Below are positions 42,240 through 49,399 of a stretch of 64,000 nt of DNA, in pieces. Numbering within the stretch: position 1 is the first letter of the stretch; every line of letters starts with the position of its first letter. The stretch spans positions 268,368 through 332,367 of the forward strand of contig NZ_JACHLR010000004.1 in NCBI RefSeq assembly GCF_014204535.1, written 5' to 3'. Source of the DNA: Novosphingobium chloroacetimidivorans. GTDB taxonomy: Bacteria > Pseudomonadota > Alphaproteobacteria > Sphingomonadales > Sphingomonadaceae. The translations under genes and the position numbers were made by a program. The notes below the pieces were generated by a model, which was not told the DNA's origin, did no database searches, and was given only the letters and a program-made list of their open reading frames with translations.

Positions 42240-42542
42240 TTAGGAAGCGGTCGGAGTGGTGGTGGCGGTCTTGGAGATCAGGACGTCGAGCTTGCCGGCG
42301 ATGGCGCTCAGGGTGCTGCCCATCTCGGTGCTGTTGGCGAGCGTGGAGAACTGCGCCATCTGAGAGAGCATCTGCTTCTGATCGACCGGGTCGGTGGGAT
42401 CCTGTTGCTTCATCTGCGCCGTCATCAGCTTGATGAAATCGTTGGCGCCGAGCGAGGCGAGGCCGCCCTTGTTGGACGAGGACGTGTCCGCCTTTGTCGT
42501 CGACGTGGTCGAGTAGTTCGAGAATACGGAGCTGACGGTCAT
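42240..42542 (-). CDS. flgD: Hook-capping protein FlgD (N-terminal part only)
   Basis: A 100-residue protein with the conserved capping/export segment LGANDFIKLMTAQMKQQDPTDPVDQ and QMAQFSTLANSTEM. Full-length FlgD is about 220-240 residues and has Ig-like and tudor-like domains that form the cap plate; these are absent here. It ends in a Thr/Ala-rich tail after a normal stop, with flgE following after 12 bases, so it is not an obvious frameshift. Whether it caps alone is unknown. Confidence 0.85.
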   Translation of the reverse strand: MTVSSVFSNYSTTSTTKADTSSSNKGGLASLGANDFIKLMTAQMKQQDPTDPVDQKQMLSQMAQFSTLANSTEMGSTLSAIAGKLDVLISKTATTTPTAS

Positions 42543-42937
42543 TTGAGCCTCATCGTTTCGAGCATGAGTTGCTTGGCGGTGGAGAGGGCCTCCACCATGT
42601 TCTGGTACTGGCGCGAGCTTTCGAGCATCTCGACCATCTCGGCGTTCTCATCGACCGGCGCAGTCCAGACATCGCCGTTGGCGTCGGCCAGCGGGTGGTT
42701 CGGATCGTGCTGGCGGATCGCGGCGGCATTCTCGCGCACCACGCCCTGGACCTTGACGGATGCCATGCCGGTGGCGCGATCGAGGTCCTCGGCGAAGACG
42801 GCGCGGATGGGGCGATAGGCTTCTGCCTCGCTGCCCGTCACCGTGCCCGCGTTGGCGAGGTTGGAGGCCGCCGCGTTCATGCGGACGAGCTGCGCCGACA
42901 TGCCGCGCTGGGCGACGTCGAAGATGGTGCCGGGCAT
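42539..42937 (-). CDS. flgC: Flagellar proximal rod protein FlgC
   Basis: A 132-residue rod protein of standard length, with FDVAQRGMSAQLVRMNAAASNLANAGTV near the start and the C-terminal EMVEMLESSRQYQNMVEALSTAK. DPNHPLADANGDVWTAPVDEN is a FlgC feature. It ends in an ATGA-type overlap with flgD and lies 3 bases after flgB. Confidence 0.95.
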   Translation of the reverse strand: MPGTIFDVAQRGMSAQLVRMNAAASNLANAGTVTGSEAEAYRPIRAVFAEDLDRATGMASVKVQGVVRENAAAIRQHDPNHPLADANGDVWTAPVDENAEMVEMLESSRQYQNMVEALSTAKQLMLETMRLK

Positions 42938-42940
42938 CTA

Positions 42941-43291
42941 TCAGTCGCCCTTCATCGCGCGCGTGATCGTATCGACGCGGCTGCGGATGAATTCGAGCGT
43001 GGTGGAATAGCCGACCGCGTTCTCGGAGAAGGCGAGCTGTTCGTTCTGCAGCTCGACGGTATTGCCGTCCATCGAGGGCATTACCGGCGTGCGATACAGC
43101 ACCGCGCCCTTGGCGGCCTGATCGGCATCGCCCTGACCATGCTGGCTGGCGGCGAGCGCGGCCTTGAAGTCGATGTCCTTCGCCTTGTAGCCGGGGGTGG
43201 CGGCATTGGCGATGTTGCCGGCGATCATGCCCATGCGCTGCGAGCGCAGTTCGAGAGCGGCGGCATGGATGCCGAACAGGCTCTGGCTCAT
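42941..43291 (-). CDS. flgB: Flagellar proximal rod protein FlgB
   Basis: A 116-residue protein, first gene of the rod-hook operon. It contains LFGIHAAALELRSQRMGMIAGNIANAATPGYKAKDIDF split over the two N-terminal helices and ends YSTTLEFIRSRVDTITRAMKGD. It is slightly short for FlgB (about 130). A near-perfect sigma-54 promoter lies about 50 bases upstream (43342-43357). Confidence 0.94.
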   Translation of the reverse strand: MSQSLFGIHAAALELRSQRMGMIAGNIANAATPGYKAKDIDFKAALAASQHGQGDADQAAKGAVLYRTPVMPSMDGNTVELQNEQLAFSENAVGYSTTLEFIRSRVDTITRAMKGD

Positions 43292-43341
43292 CGCTGTGGT
43301 TCCTCGGGTTTGGTCCTTGCGGACGGGTTCGCGAGGTATTC

Positions 43342-43357
43342 TGCAAGGGGCGTGCCA
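43342..43357 (-). promoter_or_regulatory. Sigma-54 promoter of the flgB operon
   Basis: On the minus strand the sequence is TGGCACGCCCCTTGCA, with GG and GC 10 bases apart. It matches the sigma-54 consensus TGGCACG-N4-TTGCW at every fixed position. The expected start point is near 43330, about 40 bases before flgB. Confidence 0.92.
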
Positions 43358-43396
43358 GATGGAGTTCGATGGGCTTGATTCCCCCCAGTCTCAATT

Positions 43397-43553
43397 CGTC
43401 ACCCCCGCGCAGGCGGGGGTCCATCTCCTGCTCCATCGTTTGCCGCAGGGAGGCAATCGGCCGCTGAGAGTGCCGCCAGGACGTGGCTGACTTTCGCTCT
43501 TCAACCAAACGCGCGCGAAGGAGATGGATTCCCGCTTTCGCGGGAATGACGAA
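43397..43553. repeat. Dispersed paired palindrome (family A, copy 4)
   Basis: The left arm CGTCACCCCCGCGCAGGCGG and the right arm GCTTTCGCGGGAATGACGAAGG enclose a longer loop than in other copies. It lies between the flgB promoter and the second MotA-like gene. Confidence 0.82.
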
Positions 43554-43624
43554 GGTAGGGGCGTGCAGGTCTGCAAGAGCCCGGCAAACCTTTGCCGCTT
43601 TCCGGCAAATGCACGCCGCGGACG

Positions 43625-43650
43625 AAAACCCTGTATTTGCCAGCCGTTCT
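43625..43650 (+). promoter_or_regulatory. Candidate FliA (sigma-28) promoter of the MotA-like operon
   Basis: AAAA (43625-43628), a 15-nt spacer, and CCGTTCT (43644-43650) repeat the layout seen before fliC, flgM and fliD. It lies 27 bases before the start codon of the second MotA-like gene. Confidence 0.5.
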
Positions 43651-43676
43651 CCTGTTGCGAAGGAGTTCATGACCGC

Positions 43677-44351
43677 ATGCATGCCGAGAGCCTGATCGAT
43701 CCACTGTCCGCCGCCATCGTGGTCGGCGGTACGCTGGTGGCGACCTTCCTGCGCTGCGGCCCGGCCGATTGCCGGACTGCGATCGCCGCCCTGTTCGCGC
43801 TGAGGAAGCCGCGCTTCCATGCCGAGCGGGCCCGGGGAGAGCTGGCGACGCACGTGCAGGCGATCCGTCGCGACGGGCTGGTGCGCGCGCAGACGCACCA
43901 CTTCGGCGATCCCGAGTTCGACGAGGCCTGCGACGCCATGGCGCAGTCGCACTCGCTGACAGCGCTGCGCGATGCACATCGCAGCCACCGCACCAAGCGG
44001 CAGGAGCGCGCACGCCGTGCCGTCGACGTGTTCGCGCAGGCGGCCGAACTGGCGCCGGTGTTCGGGCTTGCCGGCACGCTGATCTCGCTCAGCCAGCTGC
44101 ACACCAGCAGCGTCATGCAGGGCGACTTCACGGCCGCGATCGGCATGGCGGTGCTGACAACGCTCTATGGCCTGCTGCTGGGCAACATCGTCTTTGCCCC
44201 GCTCGCCCGCATGGTCGAGCGCGCCGCCCACGCCGAGGAGCGCGAGCGCCAGACGGTGGTCGATTGGCTGGAGGCGCAGATCGCGCCCGCCGTGCCCAAG
44301 CTGCACGAGAGCGCAGCGGCGCCGACCGGCAAACAGGCGCGCGCCGGATGA
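43677..44351 (+). CDS. MotA/TolQ/ExbB-family protein, three-helix form
   Basis: A 224-residue proton-channel-family protein, distinct from the motA at 34404. SLIDPLSAAIVVGGTLVATFLR matches helix 2 of MotA/PomA. The C-terminal pair of helices is clear (AAELAPVFGLAGTLISLSQL with AIGMAVLTTLYGLLLGNIVFAP), including the conserved prolines. Helix 1 is missing because the upstream frame is repeat DNA. ATG 43677 has AAGGAG 11 bases upstream. It overlaps the next gene in an ATGA and lies in line with flgA, flgM and flgN, so it is probably a motor-related stator-like protein. Confidence 0.82.
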   Translation: MHAESLIDPLSAAIVVGGTLVATFLRCGPADCRTAIAALFALRKPRFHAERARGELATHVQAIRRDGLVRAQTHHFGDPEFDEACDAMAQSHSLTALRDAHRSHRTKRQERARRAVDVFAQAAELAPVFGLAGTLISLSQLHTSSVMQGDFTAAIGMAVLTTLYGLLLGNIVFAPLARMVERAAHAEERERQTVVDWLEAQIAPAVPKLHESAAAPTGKQARAG

Positions 44352-44809
44352 TCGTGAAAGTCGGTACCGGCTGGCAGACTCTCATCGCCGACTTGTCGAT
44401 GATCCTGTTCATGCTCACCGCCAGCGCCTTCGCGCGTCAGGATCGCGTGGCGCATGCAACTCCCGTCGTGGCGGCACCCAGGGCCGCGCCGCGCACCGAA
44501 CCGGTCGCGGTATGGATCGCGGGTGAGGGCGCACCGCCGTTGCGCGCGTGGCTGGCCCAGCAGCCCCACGACCCGCGCCAGCAAGTCACCATCACCGCAA
44601 GCTACGCGCCCGGAGCCATGGCGGAAGCGCTGGATCAGGCCCAGACCCTTGCGCGGGAGGCCGGCGATGCGCGCGTGGTGGTGGAACCCGGTCTGCCCGG
44701 CGAAGGGAACAATCTGCGCGTCGTCGTCGGCTACGATGCGCCCGAGGCGCGGCTGGCACGTAGCTTGCGTAGTTCTGCGCAGAATACCCCAGTCAAGGAC
44801 CGACCATGA
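44348..44809 (+). CDS. Short MotB-like partner of the second MotA-like protein
   Basis: A 153-residue protein with one N-terminal membrane helix, WQTLIADLSMILFMLTASAF (about residues 9-28). The motif W-x4-A-D (Asp-15) sits exactly as in the true MotB of this locus (WKVAYAD). The rest is periplasmic: QVTITASYAPGAMAEALDQA then ARVVVEPG resembles a shortened OmpA-like fold, but the peptidoglycan-binding GHTD core and later elements are absent. It lies between the MotA-like gene and flgA with 4-base overlaps on both sides. No name is known to me. Confidence 0.65.
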   Translation: MIVKVGTGWQTLIADLSMILFMLTASAFARQDRVAHATPVVAAPRAAPRTEPVAVWIAGEGAPPLRAWLAQQPHDPRQQVTITASYAPGAMAEALDQAQTLAREAGDARVVVEPGLPGEGNNLRVVVGYDAPEARLARSLRSSAQNTPVKDRP

Positions 44810-45285
44810 GCATCGTTCTCGCCATCCTCGCCGCCGCTTCGTCCGGCTATGCCGATCTCGACACGATCGATCGCGAGGTTGCCGGCTTCACCGGAGCCGA
44901 GATCGGCCAGAGCGGCGGCGCGATGAACCCGGTCGACCGTCGCTTGCGGCTGCGGCCCTGCGGTTCGCCCCTGGCGTTGTCGTGGCGCACCCAGAACCAC
45001 GAGAGCGTGGTCGTCCAGTGCGGCGACCCGGGCAGCTGGCGCCTGTTCGTGCCGGTCAAGCGCGAGACGCAAGGGCTGGGCGGTACGCCGGTCATCAACC
45101 GCGGCGACGGCATATCGATCGCCGTGAATGGCGAGGGCTTCAGCGTCGCGCAACCGGGCGAGGCGATGGAAGCGGGCGCGGTCGGCGCCTGGATCCACGT
45201 GCGCCCGATCAACGCCAAGCCCAATGCGGAAGCCATGCGTGCGCAAGTGGTGCGGCCCGGCCTGGTATCGCTGCCGCTCGACTGA
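44806..45285 (+). CDS. flgA: P-ring assembly chaperone FlgA (short form)
   Basis: A 159-residue protein with a Sec signal (SIVLAILAAASSGYA). The C-terminal SAF-type domain is present, with VPVKRETQGLGGTPVINRGD and ISIAVNGEGFSVAQPGEAMEAGAVG. The VRPINAKPN segment is a FlgA feature. It is shorter than usual (about 220), lacking part of the N-terminal region. FlgA binds FlgI in the periplasm during P-ring assembly. It begins in an ATGA overlap with the MotB-like gene. Confidence 0.87.
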   Translation: MSIVLAILAAASSGYADLDTIDREVAGFTGAEIGQSGGAMNPVDRRLRLRPCGSPLALSWRTQNHESVVVQCGDPGSWRLFVPVKRETQGLGGTPVINRGDGISIAVNGEGFSVAQPGEAMEAGAVGAWIHVRPINAKPNAEAMRAQVVRPGLVSLPLD

Positions 45286-45295
45286 GCCACCCCCT

Positions 45296-45375
45296 CGTCA
45301 TTGCAAACGAAGCGAAGCAATCCAGCGGGCTTTACAGCGCCCGGATAGCTCGATGCTGCGATCCTGGCGCTGACG
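45296..45375. repeat. Dispersed palindrome (family B, copy 1)
   Basis: CGTCATTGCAAACGAAGCGAAGCAATCCA begins the element in two steps, and a degraded inverse arm (GATGCTGCGATCC ... TGACGAG) ends it. The better preserved relative is at 56541-56618. It lies between flgA and flgM. Confidence 0.7.
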
Positions 45376-45461
45376 AGCTTGAGGCGTCCTGCGCCGCATA
45401 AGTGTATATACATAAGCGTAATTTTGCCGCCGTGGCGGCAACGAATTGCCGCCCTTCCCCT

Positions 45462-45487
45462 TAAACGCTCCGCGCCGCTACCGTTCT
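45462..45487 (+). promoter_or_regulatory. Candidate FliA (sigma-28) promoter of flgM-flgN
   Basis: TAAA (45462-45465), 15 bases, then CCGTTCT (45481-45487). The same core box precedes fliC, fliD and the second MotA-like gene. It is 31 bases before the flgM start. A sigma-28 promoter for flgM is the rule in flagellar systems with FliA. Confidence 0.58.
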
Positions 45488-45518
45488 TCGCTATGACAAG
45501 TGAACAAGGAGCGGCAAA

Positions 45519-45827
45519 ATGCCACCCATCGAAGTGGGTGCTCCCCGCGCGATCGGCGCGGTGAGTGCCGAGATCGCCCGCAAGTCGGGCGCCGACATCA
45601 ACCCCGCCGCTGCCGCGGTGCCTACGGCCGATACCTCGGCTGCCGCTGCTGCGAAGCCGACGGTGGCGACCAGCGCGACGCTCGATCCGGGCGAAGCACC
45701 GATCAACACCGATCGCGTCGCGCAGATCCGCAAGGCAGTCGAAAGCGGCAATTACCCGCTGGTCCCGGCGCGCATTGCCGATGCCATGATCGCGGCGGGC
45801 ATGTTCCTGAGGAGCGGTAACGCGTGA
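45519..45827 (+). CDS. flgM: Anti-sigma-28 factor FlgM
   Basis: A 102-residue, Ala-rich and largely disordered protein. The C-terminal part has TDRVAQIRKAVESGNYPLVPARIADAMI cut into two helices, the FlgM core that binds FliA. The N-terminus (PPIEVGAPRAIGAV) is variable. It blocks FliA until the hook is complete and is then exported. AAGGAGC precedes the ATG at good distance. flgN follows in a GTGA overlap. Confidence 0.92.
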   Translation: MPPIEVGAPRAIGAVSAEIARKSGADINPAAAAVPTADTSAAAAAKPTVATSATLDPGEAPINTDRVAQIRKAVESGNYPLVPARIADAMIAAGMFLRSGNA

Positions 45828-46174
45828 GCACTTCCCAGACCTTGCCGGCGGCAACCCTGCGCGACCAGCTGCGGCAGATGCTTGCCGTCCTGGAAGAGGA
45901 ACGGCAGGCGCTTGCCGGTCTGGACGTCGACGCCCTGATGGGCGCGGCCAACGACAAGAACGCGCTGTGCGGCTCGCTCGAGGATTGCGCCGGCACGGTG
46001 CTGGACGACGAATGCCGCGGCATGCTCGAAGCGGCACGGCGGCTGAACGAGGTCAATCGCCAGGTGCGCAACCTGGTCGCGGCCAACGTCACCGCGCGGC
46101 TGAACGCGCTGACCGGCGCGCCGCAGCTCTACCGCGCGGGGCCGCAGTACGCCTACATGGGCACGCGGGGCTAG
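45824..46174 (+). CDS. flgN: Flagellar export chaperone FlgN
   Basis: A 116-residue, helix-rich cytosolic protein with TLRDQLRQMLAVLEEERQAL and LAGLDVDALMGAANDKNAL, the FlgN-type first helices, and RNLVAANVTARLNALTG near the end. FlgN binds FlgK and FlgL for export. The assignment is supported by the adjacent flgM. The start is GTG at 45824. Confidence 0.82.
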   Translation: MSTSQTLPAATLRDQLRQMLAVLEEERQALAGLDVDALMGAANDKNALCGSLEDCAGTVLDDECRGMLEAARRLNEVNRQVRNLVAANVTARLNALTGAPQLYRAGPQYAYMGTRG

Positions 46175-46192
46175 GGTCACGTCCCAAGTCAT

Positions 46193-46284
46193 CGTCGCCC
46201 CCGCGCAGGCGGGGGCCCCGCTTTCTTCGGCACGCCACTGGACAAGAAAGAACAAGCGGGATCCCCGCCTTCGCGGGGATGACG
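46193..46284. repeat. Dispersed paired palindrome (family A, copy 5)
   Basis: The left arm CGTCGCCCCCGCGCAGGCGG and the right arm GCCTTCGCGGGGATGACGAG enclose a central stretch with GACAAGAAAGAAC. It lies between flgN and the sigma-54 promoter of the flhA operon. Confidence 0.85.
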
Positions 46285-46338
46285 AGGGTGGTTGATTGAT
46301 CGGGTGCGCGTGTACCAGCTCGCTCCCCGGCCGCAATC

Positions 46339-46354
46339 TGGCACGCCTCTTGCT
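46339..46354 (+). promoter_or_regulatory. Sigma-54 promoter of the transglycosylase-flhA-fliA operon
   Basis: TGGCACGCCTCTTGCT matches the sigma-54 consensus at every fixed position, with GG and GC 10 bases apart. The expected start is near 46365. This puts any ATG before 46365, including the one at 46296, outside the transcript and supports TTG 46389 as the start of the next gene. Confidence 0.93.
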
Positions 46355-46388
46355 GAACACTCCGCGGTACGTTCACCCGGAGCCAGCA

Positions 46389-47282
46389 TTGCCCGATACA
46401 CCCTACCTTGGCGCCTCAGCCGCCGCCGCTGCAAACGGCACACCCGTGCGGGCGGCGATCGCGCGTGCGGCGCAGGCCACCGGCGTCGACTTCAATTACC
46501 TGCTCGCCCAGGCCAAGATCGAATCGAGCCTGAACCCCTCGGCCCGCGCCGGCACCTCCAGCGCGGCGGGGCTCTACCAGTTCACCAACGGCACCTGGTT
46601 GCAGACGCTCGACCGCCACGGCGCCGAGCACGGGCTGGGCTGGGCGGGCGACGCGATCTCGGGCGGGCGGATCACCGACCCCAACGTGCGCGCGCAGATC
46701 ATGGCCTTGCGCTACGATGCGAATGCTTCTGCGCTGATGGCGGGCGAGCTGGCGGCGGACAACCGCGCCGAACTCGCCACCGCGCTGGGCCGCGAACCCG
46801 ATGCCGCCGAGCTCTACCTCGGCCACTTCCTGGGCATCGGCGGCGCGACCTCGTTCCTCACCACGCTCGCCAGCGATCCGAACGCCAGCGCTGCGAGCAT
46901 CCTGCCGCAGGCCGCCGCCGCGAACCGCGGGATCTTCTATGGTCCGGGCGGCGCACGCAGCGTCTCGAGCGTCATGGAGCTGATCCGCGGCCGCGTCGCC
47001 GGCGCCATGGAGAGCGGTGGCGCCGAACTGTGGGCCTCCGCTTCCACCGGCGCGTCGGAATATGCCTTCGCGCAAGCCTCGGGGGCACCGGGCTTCAACC
47101 TGCCGGTCGGCGGCCCGATCGCGCAGGAGTTCCACTCCGCGCAGGCGGCGATGCCGAGCGCGACGTCCGTGCCGACGCGCTCGATGGCGGACACCCTCAA
47201 CGAGTCCTTCGGCGGCAATGCCCCAGGCGCCCCGGCGCACGTGCGTGATGCGTACGCCAAGCTGGCGAGGTTCGGCCTGTGA
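46389..47282 (+). CDS. Lytic transglycosylase, flagellar (SltF-like)
   Basis: A 297-residue protein from the TTG at 46389, chosen because GGAG lies 6 bases upstream and the sigma-54 start point is at about 46365. The SLT domain is at residues about 30-160: LLAQAKIESSLNPSARAGTS (catalytic Glu), SAAGLYQFTNGTWLQTL, and ELYLGHFLGIGGATSFL. The C-terminal 120 residues are low-complexity. FlgJ lacks a muramidase domain, so this enzyme is the likely cutter of peptidoglycan for rod passage, as SltF is in Rhodobacter sphaeroides. No Sec signal is visible, which is odd for a periplasmic enzyme. flhA starts in a GTGA overlap. Confidence 0.85.
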   Translation: MPDTPYLGASAAAAANGTPVRAAIARAAQATGVDFNYLLAQAKIESSLNPSARAGTSSAAGLYQFTNGTWLQTLDRHGAEHGLGWAGDAISGGRITDPNVRAQIMALRYDANASALMAGELAADNRAELATALGREPDAAELYLGHFLGIGGATSFLTTLASDPNASAASILPQAAAANRGIFYGPGGARSVSSVMELIRGRVAGAMESGGAELWASASTGASEYAFAQASGAPGFNLPVGGPIAQEFHSAQAAMPSATSVPTRSMADTLNESFGGNAPGAPAHVRDAYAKLARFGL

Positions 47283-49399
47283 CCGTCCTCAATCGTCTTT
47301 CCGGCGGCGCATCTCTGGCACTGCCCGGCGGCATCCTCATCCTGATCGTGCTGATGATCGTGCCGGTCCCCGCGATCGTGCTCGACGTCAGCTTCGTGCT
47401 CAACATCGCGTTGTCCGTTGCCATCCTGATGGCGGCGATGAACGCGACCAAGCCGCTCGACTTCTCCTCGTTCCCCTCCGTCCTGCTGTTTGCGACGCTG
47501 CTGCGCCTGGCGCTCAACGTCGCCTCGACCCGCGTCGTGCTGGTCCACGGCCACGAGGGCGAAGCGGCGGCCGGCATGGTGATCGAAAGCTTCGGCGCCT
47601 TCCTGATCGGCGGCAACTTCGCCGTCGGCATCTTCGTGTTCCTGATCCTGATGATCATCAACATGGTGGTGGTCACCAAGGGCGCGGGCCGCGTGTCCGA
47701 GGTTTCGGCGCGCTTCACCCTCGATGCCTTGCCCGGCAAGCAGATGGCGATCGACGCCGACTTGGCCGCGGGCCTGATGACTGCCGACGAAGCCAAGGCC
47801 CGGCGCCGCGAAGTCGCGACCGAAGCCGACTTCTACGGCTCGATGGATGGCGCCAGCAAGTTCGTGAAGGGCGACGCGATTGCCGCGCTGCTGATCCTGG
47901 GCGTCAACATCATCGCCGGCTTCTGCCTGGGCATGATCAGCCATGGGCTCTCGGCAGGCGAGGCCGCGCAACACTACATCACGCTCGCCATCGGCGACGC
48001 GCTGGTGGCACAGGTGCCTTCGCTGCTGCTCTCGATCGCCGCCGCCGTCATCGTCACCCGCGTCTCCGACCAGCGCGACCTGGCCGGCCAGATCGGCGGC
48101 CAGTTCGCCACGCCGAGCACCTGGCTGCCGGTGGCGGTGGTGATGGGCGCCATCGGCATGATCCCGGCAATGCCGCAGGTCATCTTCCTGCCTGCCGCCG
48201 GCATCGCCGCGTGGATCTGGCATGCCTTGCGCAAGCACGCCAACAAGCCGGTGGTGGTGATCGAGCCGATCGCGGCCGAGCTGCCCGACCCGGGCCGCAT
48301 CGTGCTGGAGGACGTGTCCGACCATACGCTGGTCACCATCGAGCTCGGCTACGGCCTCGTCCAGCTGGTCGACGAGCGCAAGGGCTCGCCGCTGATCGCC
48401 CGCATCACCGGCGTGCGCAAGCAGCTGAGCCAGACCTTCGGCTTCATCGTGCCCCAGTTCCGTGTGCGCGATGCGCTCGACATGGCGCCCAACGACTATC
48501 GCATCGTGCTGGGCGGCGTGATCCTGGGCGGCGCCACCATCCGTGCCGACCGCATCCTGGCGATCGACGCGGGCGAGGCGCGCCCGACCCACAGCTTGCG
48601 CGGCGATGCCACCCGCGATCCCAGTTTCGGCTGCCCTGCCTTGTGGATCGACCCGGCGGCGCGCGACCATGCCGTCGCCGAGGGCTTCCTGACCGTCGAT
48701 GCCGGCACCGTCATCGCCACGCACCTGAACCAGCTGCTGGCAGAGCGCCCGCAGGACCTGCTCGGCCCCGACGAGGTCAAGACGCTGATCGAAGGCGTGA
48801 AGGAGCACTCGTCGGGCCTGGTCGAGACGATCCACCCCGCGCCGCTCAGCCTCGCCGCGATCACCCGCGTGCTGCGCGCGCTGCTGGAGGACGGCATTCC
48901 CATCGGCCACCCGCTGCCGATCCTCGCCTCGCTCAGCCGCGGCGTGATGCAGACCGTGGACCACGACCGCCTGGTCGAACTGGTGCGCGCCGATCTCGGC
49001 CCGCTGATCGTCGGCCGCATCTGCCCGCCGCACGAGCGCCTGCCGGTGCTGACGCTCGACGCGGGCCTCGAAGCCGCGATCGTGCAGGGCATGCACGATC
49101 CGGTGACCGGTCAGCCGGTGATCGAGCCTGACCTCGCCCGCATGATCGGCGAGCGTGTGGCGAACCTTTCCGCCTCGCGCGGGGCCAATGCCGGGCCGCT
49201 GGCGCTGGTGGTGCAACCCCGCGCCCGCCGCGTGCTCGCCGCCTTGCTGCGGATGCGCGCGCCCTCCTGCCTCGTCATCTCGATCTCGGAGCTGCCGCCC
49301 ACGCAGCCGATCGAGGTGGTCGACGTCATCGGCGCCGCCCCGGCCGCGCCTTCGCTCCCCGAACCGCACATCATCGAATCCATGGACATGGCCGCATGA
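47279..49399 (+). CDS. flhA: Flagellar export gate protein FlhA
   Basis: A 706-residue main gate protein. The N-terminal half has eight membrane helices with the FHIPEP-family signature TKGAGRVSEVSARFTLDALP (about residues 135-160). The cytosolic half forms the nonameric ring that docks chaperones, ending with IVEVVDVIG-like strands. The start is GTG at 47279. A frame of more than 800 codons on the opposite strand is a shadow. Confidence 0.97.
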   Translation: MTVLNRLSGGASLALPGGILILIVLMIVPVPAIVLDVSFVLNIALSVAILMAAMNATKPLDFSSFPSVLLFATLLRLALNVASTRVVLVHGHEGEAAAGMVIESFGAFLIGGNFAVGIFVFLILMIINMVVVTKGAGRVSEVSARFTLDALPGKQMAIDADLAAGLMTADEAKARRREVATEADFYGSMDGASKFVKGDAIAALLILGVNIIAGFCLGMISHGLSAGEAAQHYITLAIGDALVAQVPSLLLSIAAAVIVTRVSDQRDLAGQIGGQFATPSTWLPVAVVMGAIGMIPAMPQVIFLPAAGIAAWIWHALRKHANKPVVVIEPIAAELPDPGRIVLEDVSDHTLVTIELGYGLVQLVDERKGSPLIARITGVRKQLSQTFGFIVPQFRVRDALDMAPNDYRIVLGGVILGGATIRADRILAIDAGEARPTHSLRGDATRDPSFGCPALWIDPAARDHAVAEGFLTVDAGTVIATHLNQLLAERPQDLLGPDEVKTLIEGVKEHSSGLVETIHPAPLSLAAITRVLRALLEDGIPIGHPLPILASLSRGVMQTVDHDRLVELVRADLGPLIVGRICPPHERLPVLTLDAGLEAAIVQGMHDPVTGQPVIEPDLARMIGERVANLSASRGANAGPLALVVQPRARRVLAALLRMRAPSCLVISISELPPTQPIEVVDVIGAAPAAPSLPEPHIIESMDMAA

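Noticed and set aside
43583..43620. Possible sigma-54 promoter before the second MotA-like gene (CCGGCAAACCTTTGCC)
   Set aside because: The spacing between GG and GC is 9 bases, one short, and the TGGCAC part is poor.
6886..46284. Paired GC-rich palindromes considered as CRISPR repeats or intrinsic terminators
   Set aside because: The copies are dispersed, not regularly spaced with spacers, and lack T runs. They behave as dispersed REP-like elements.
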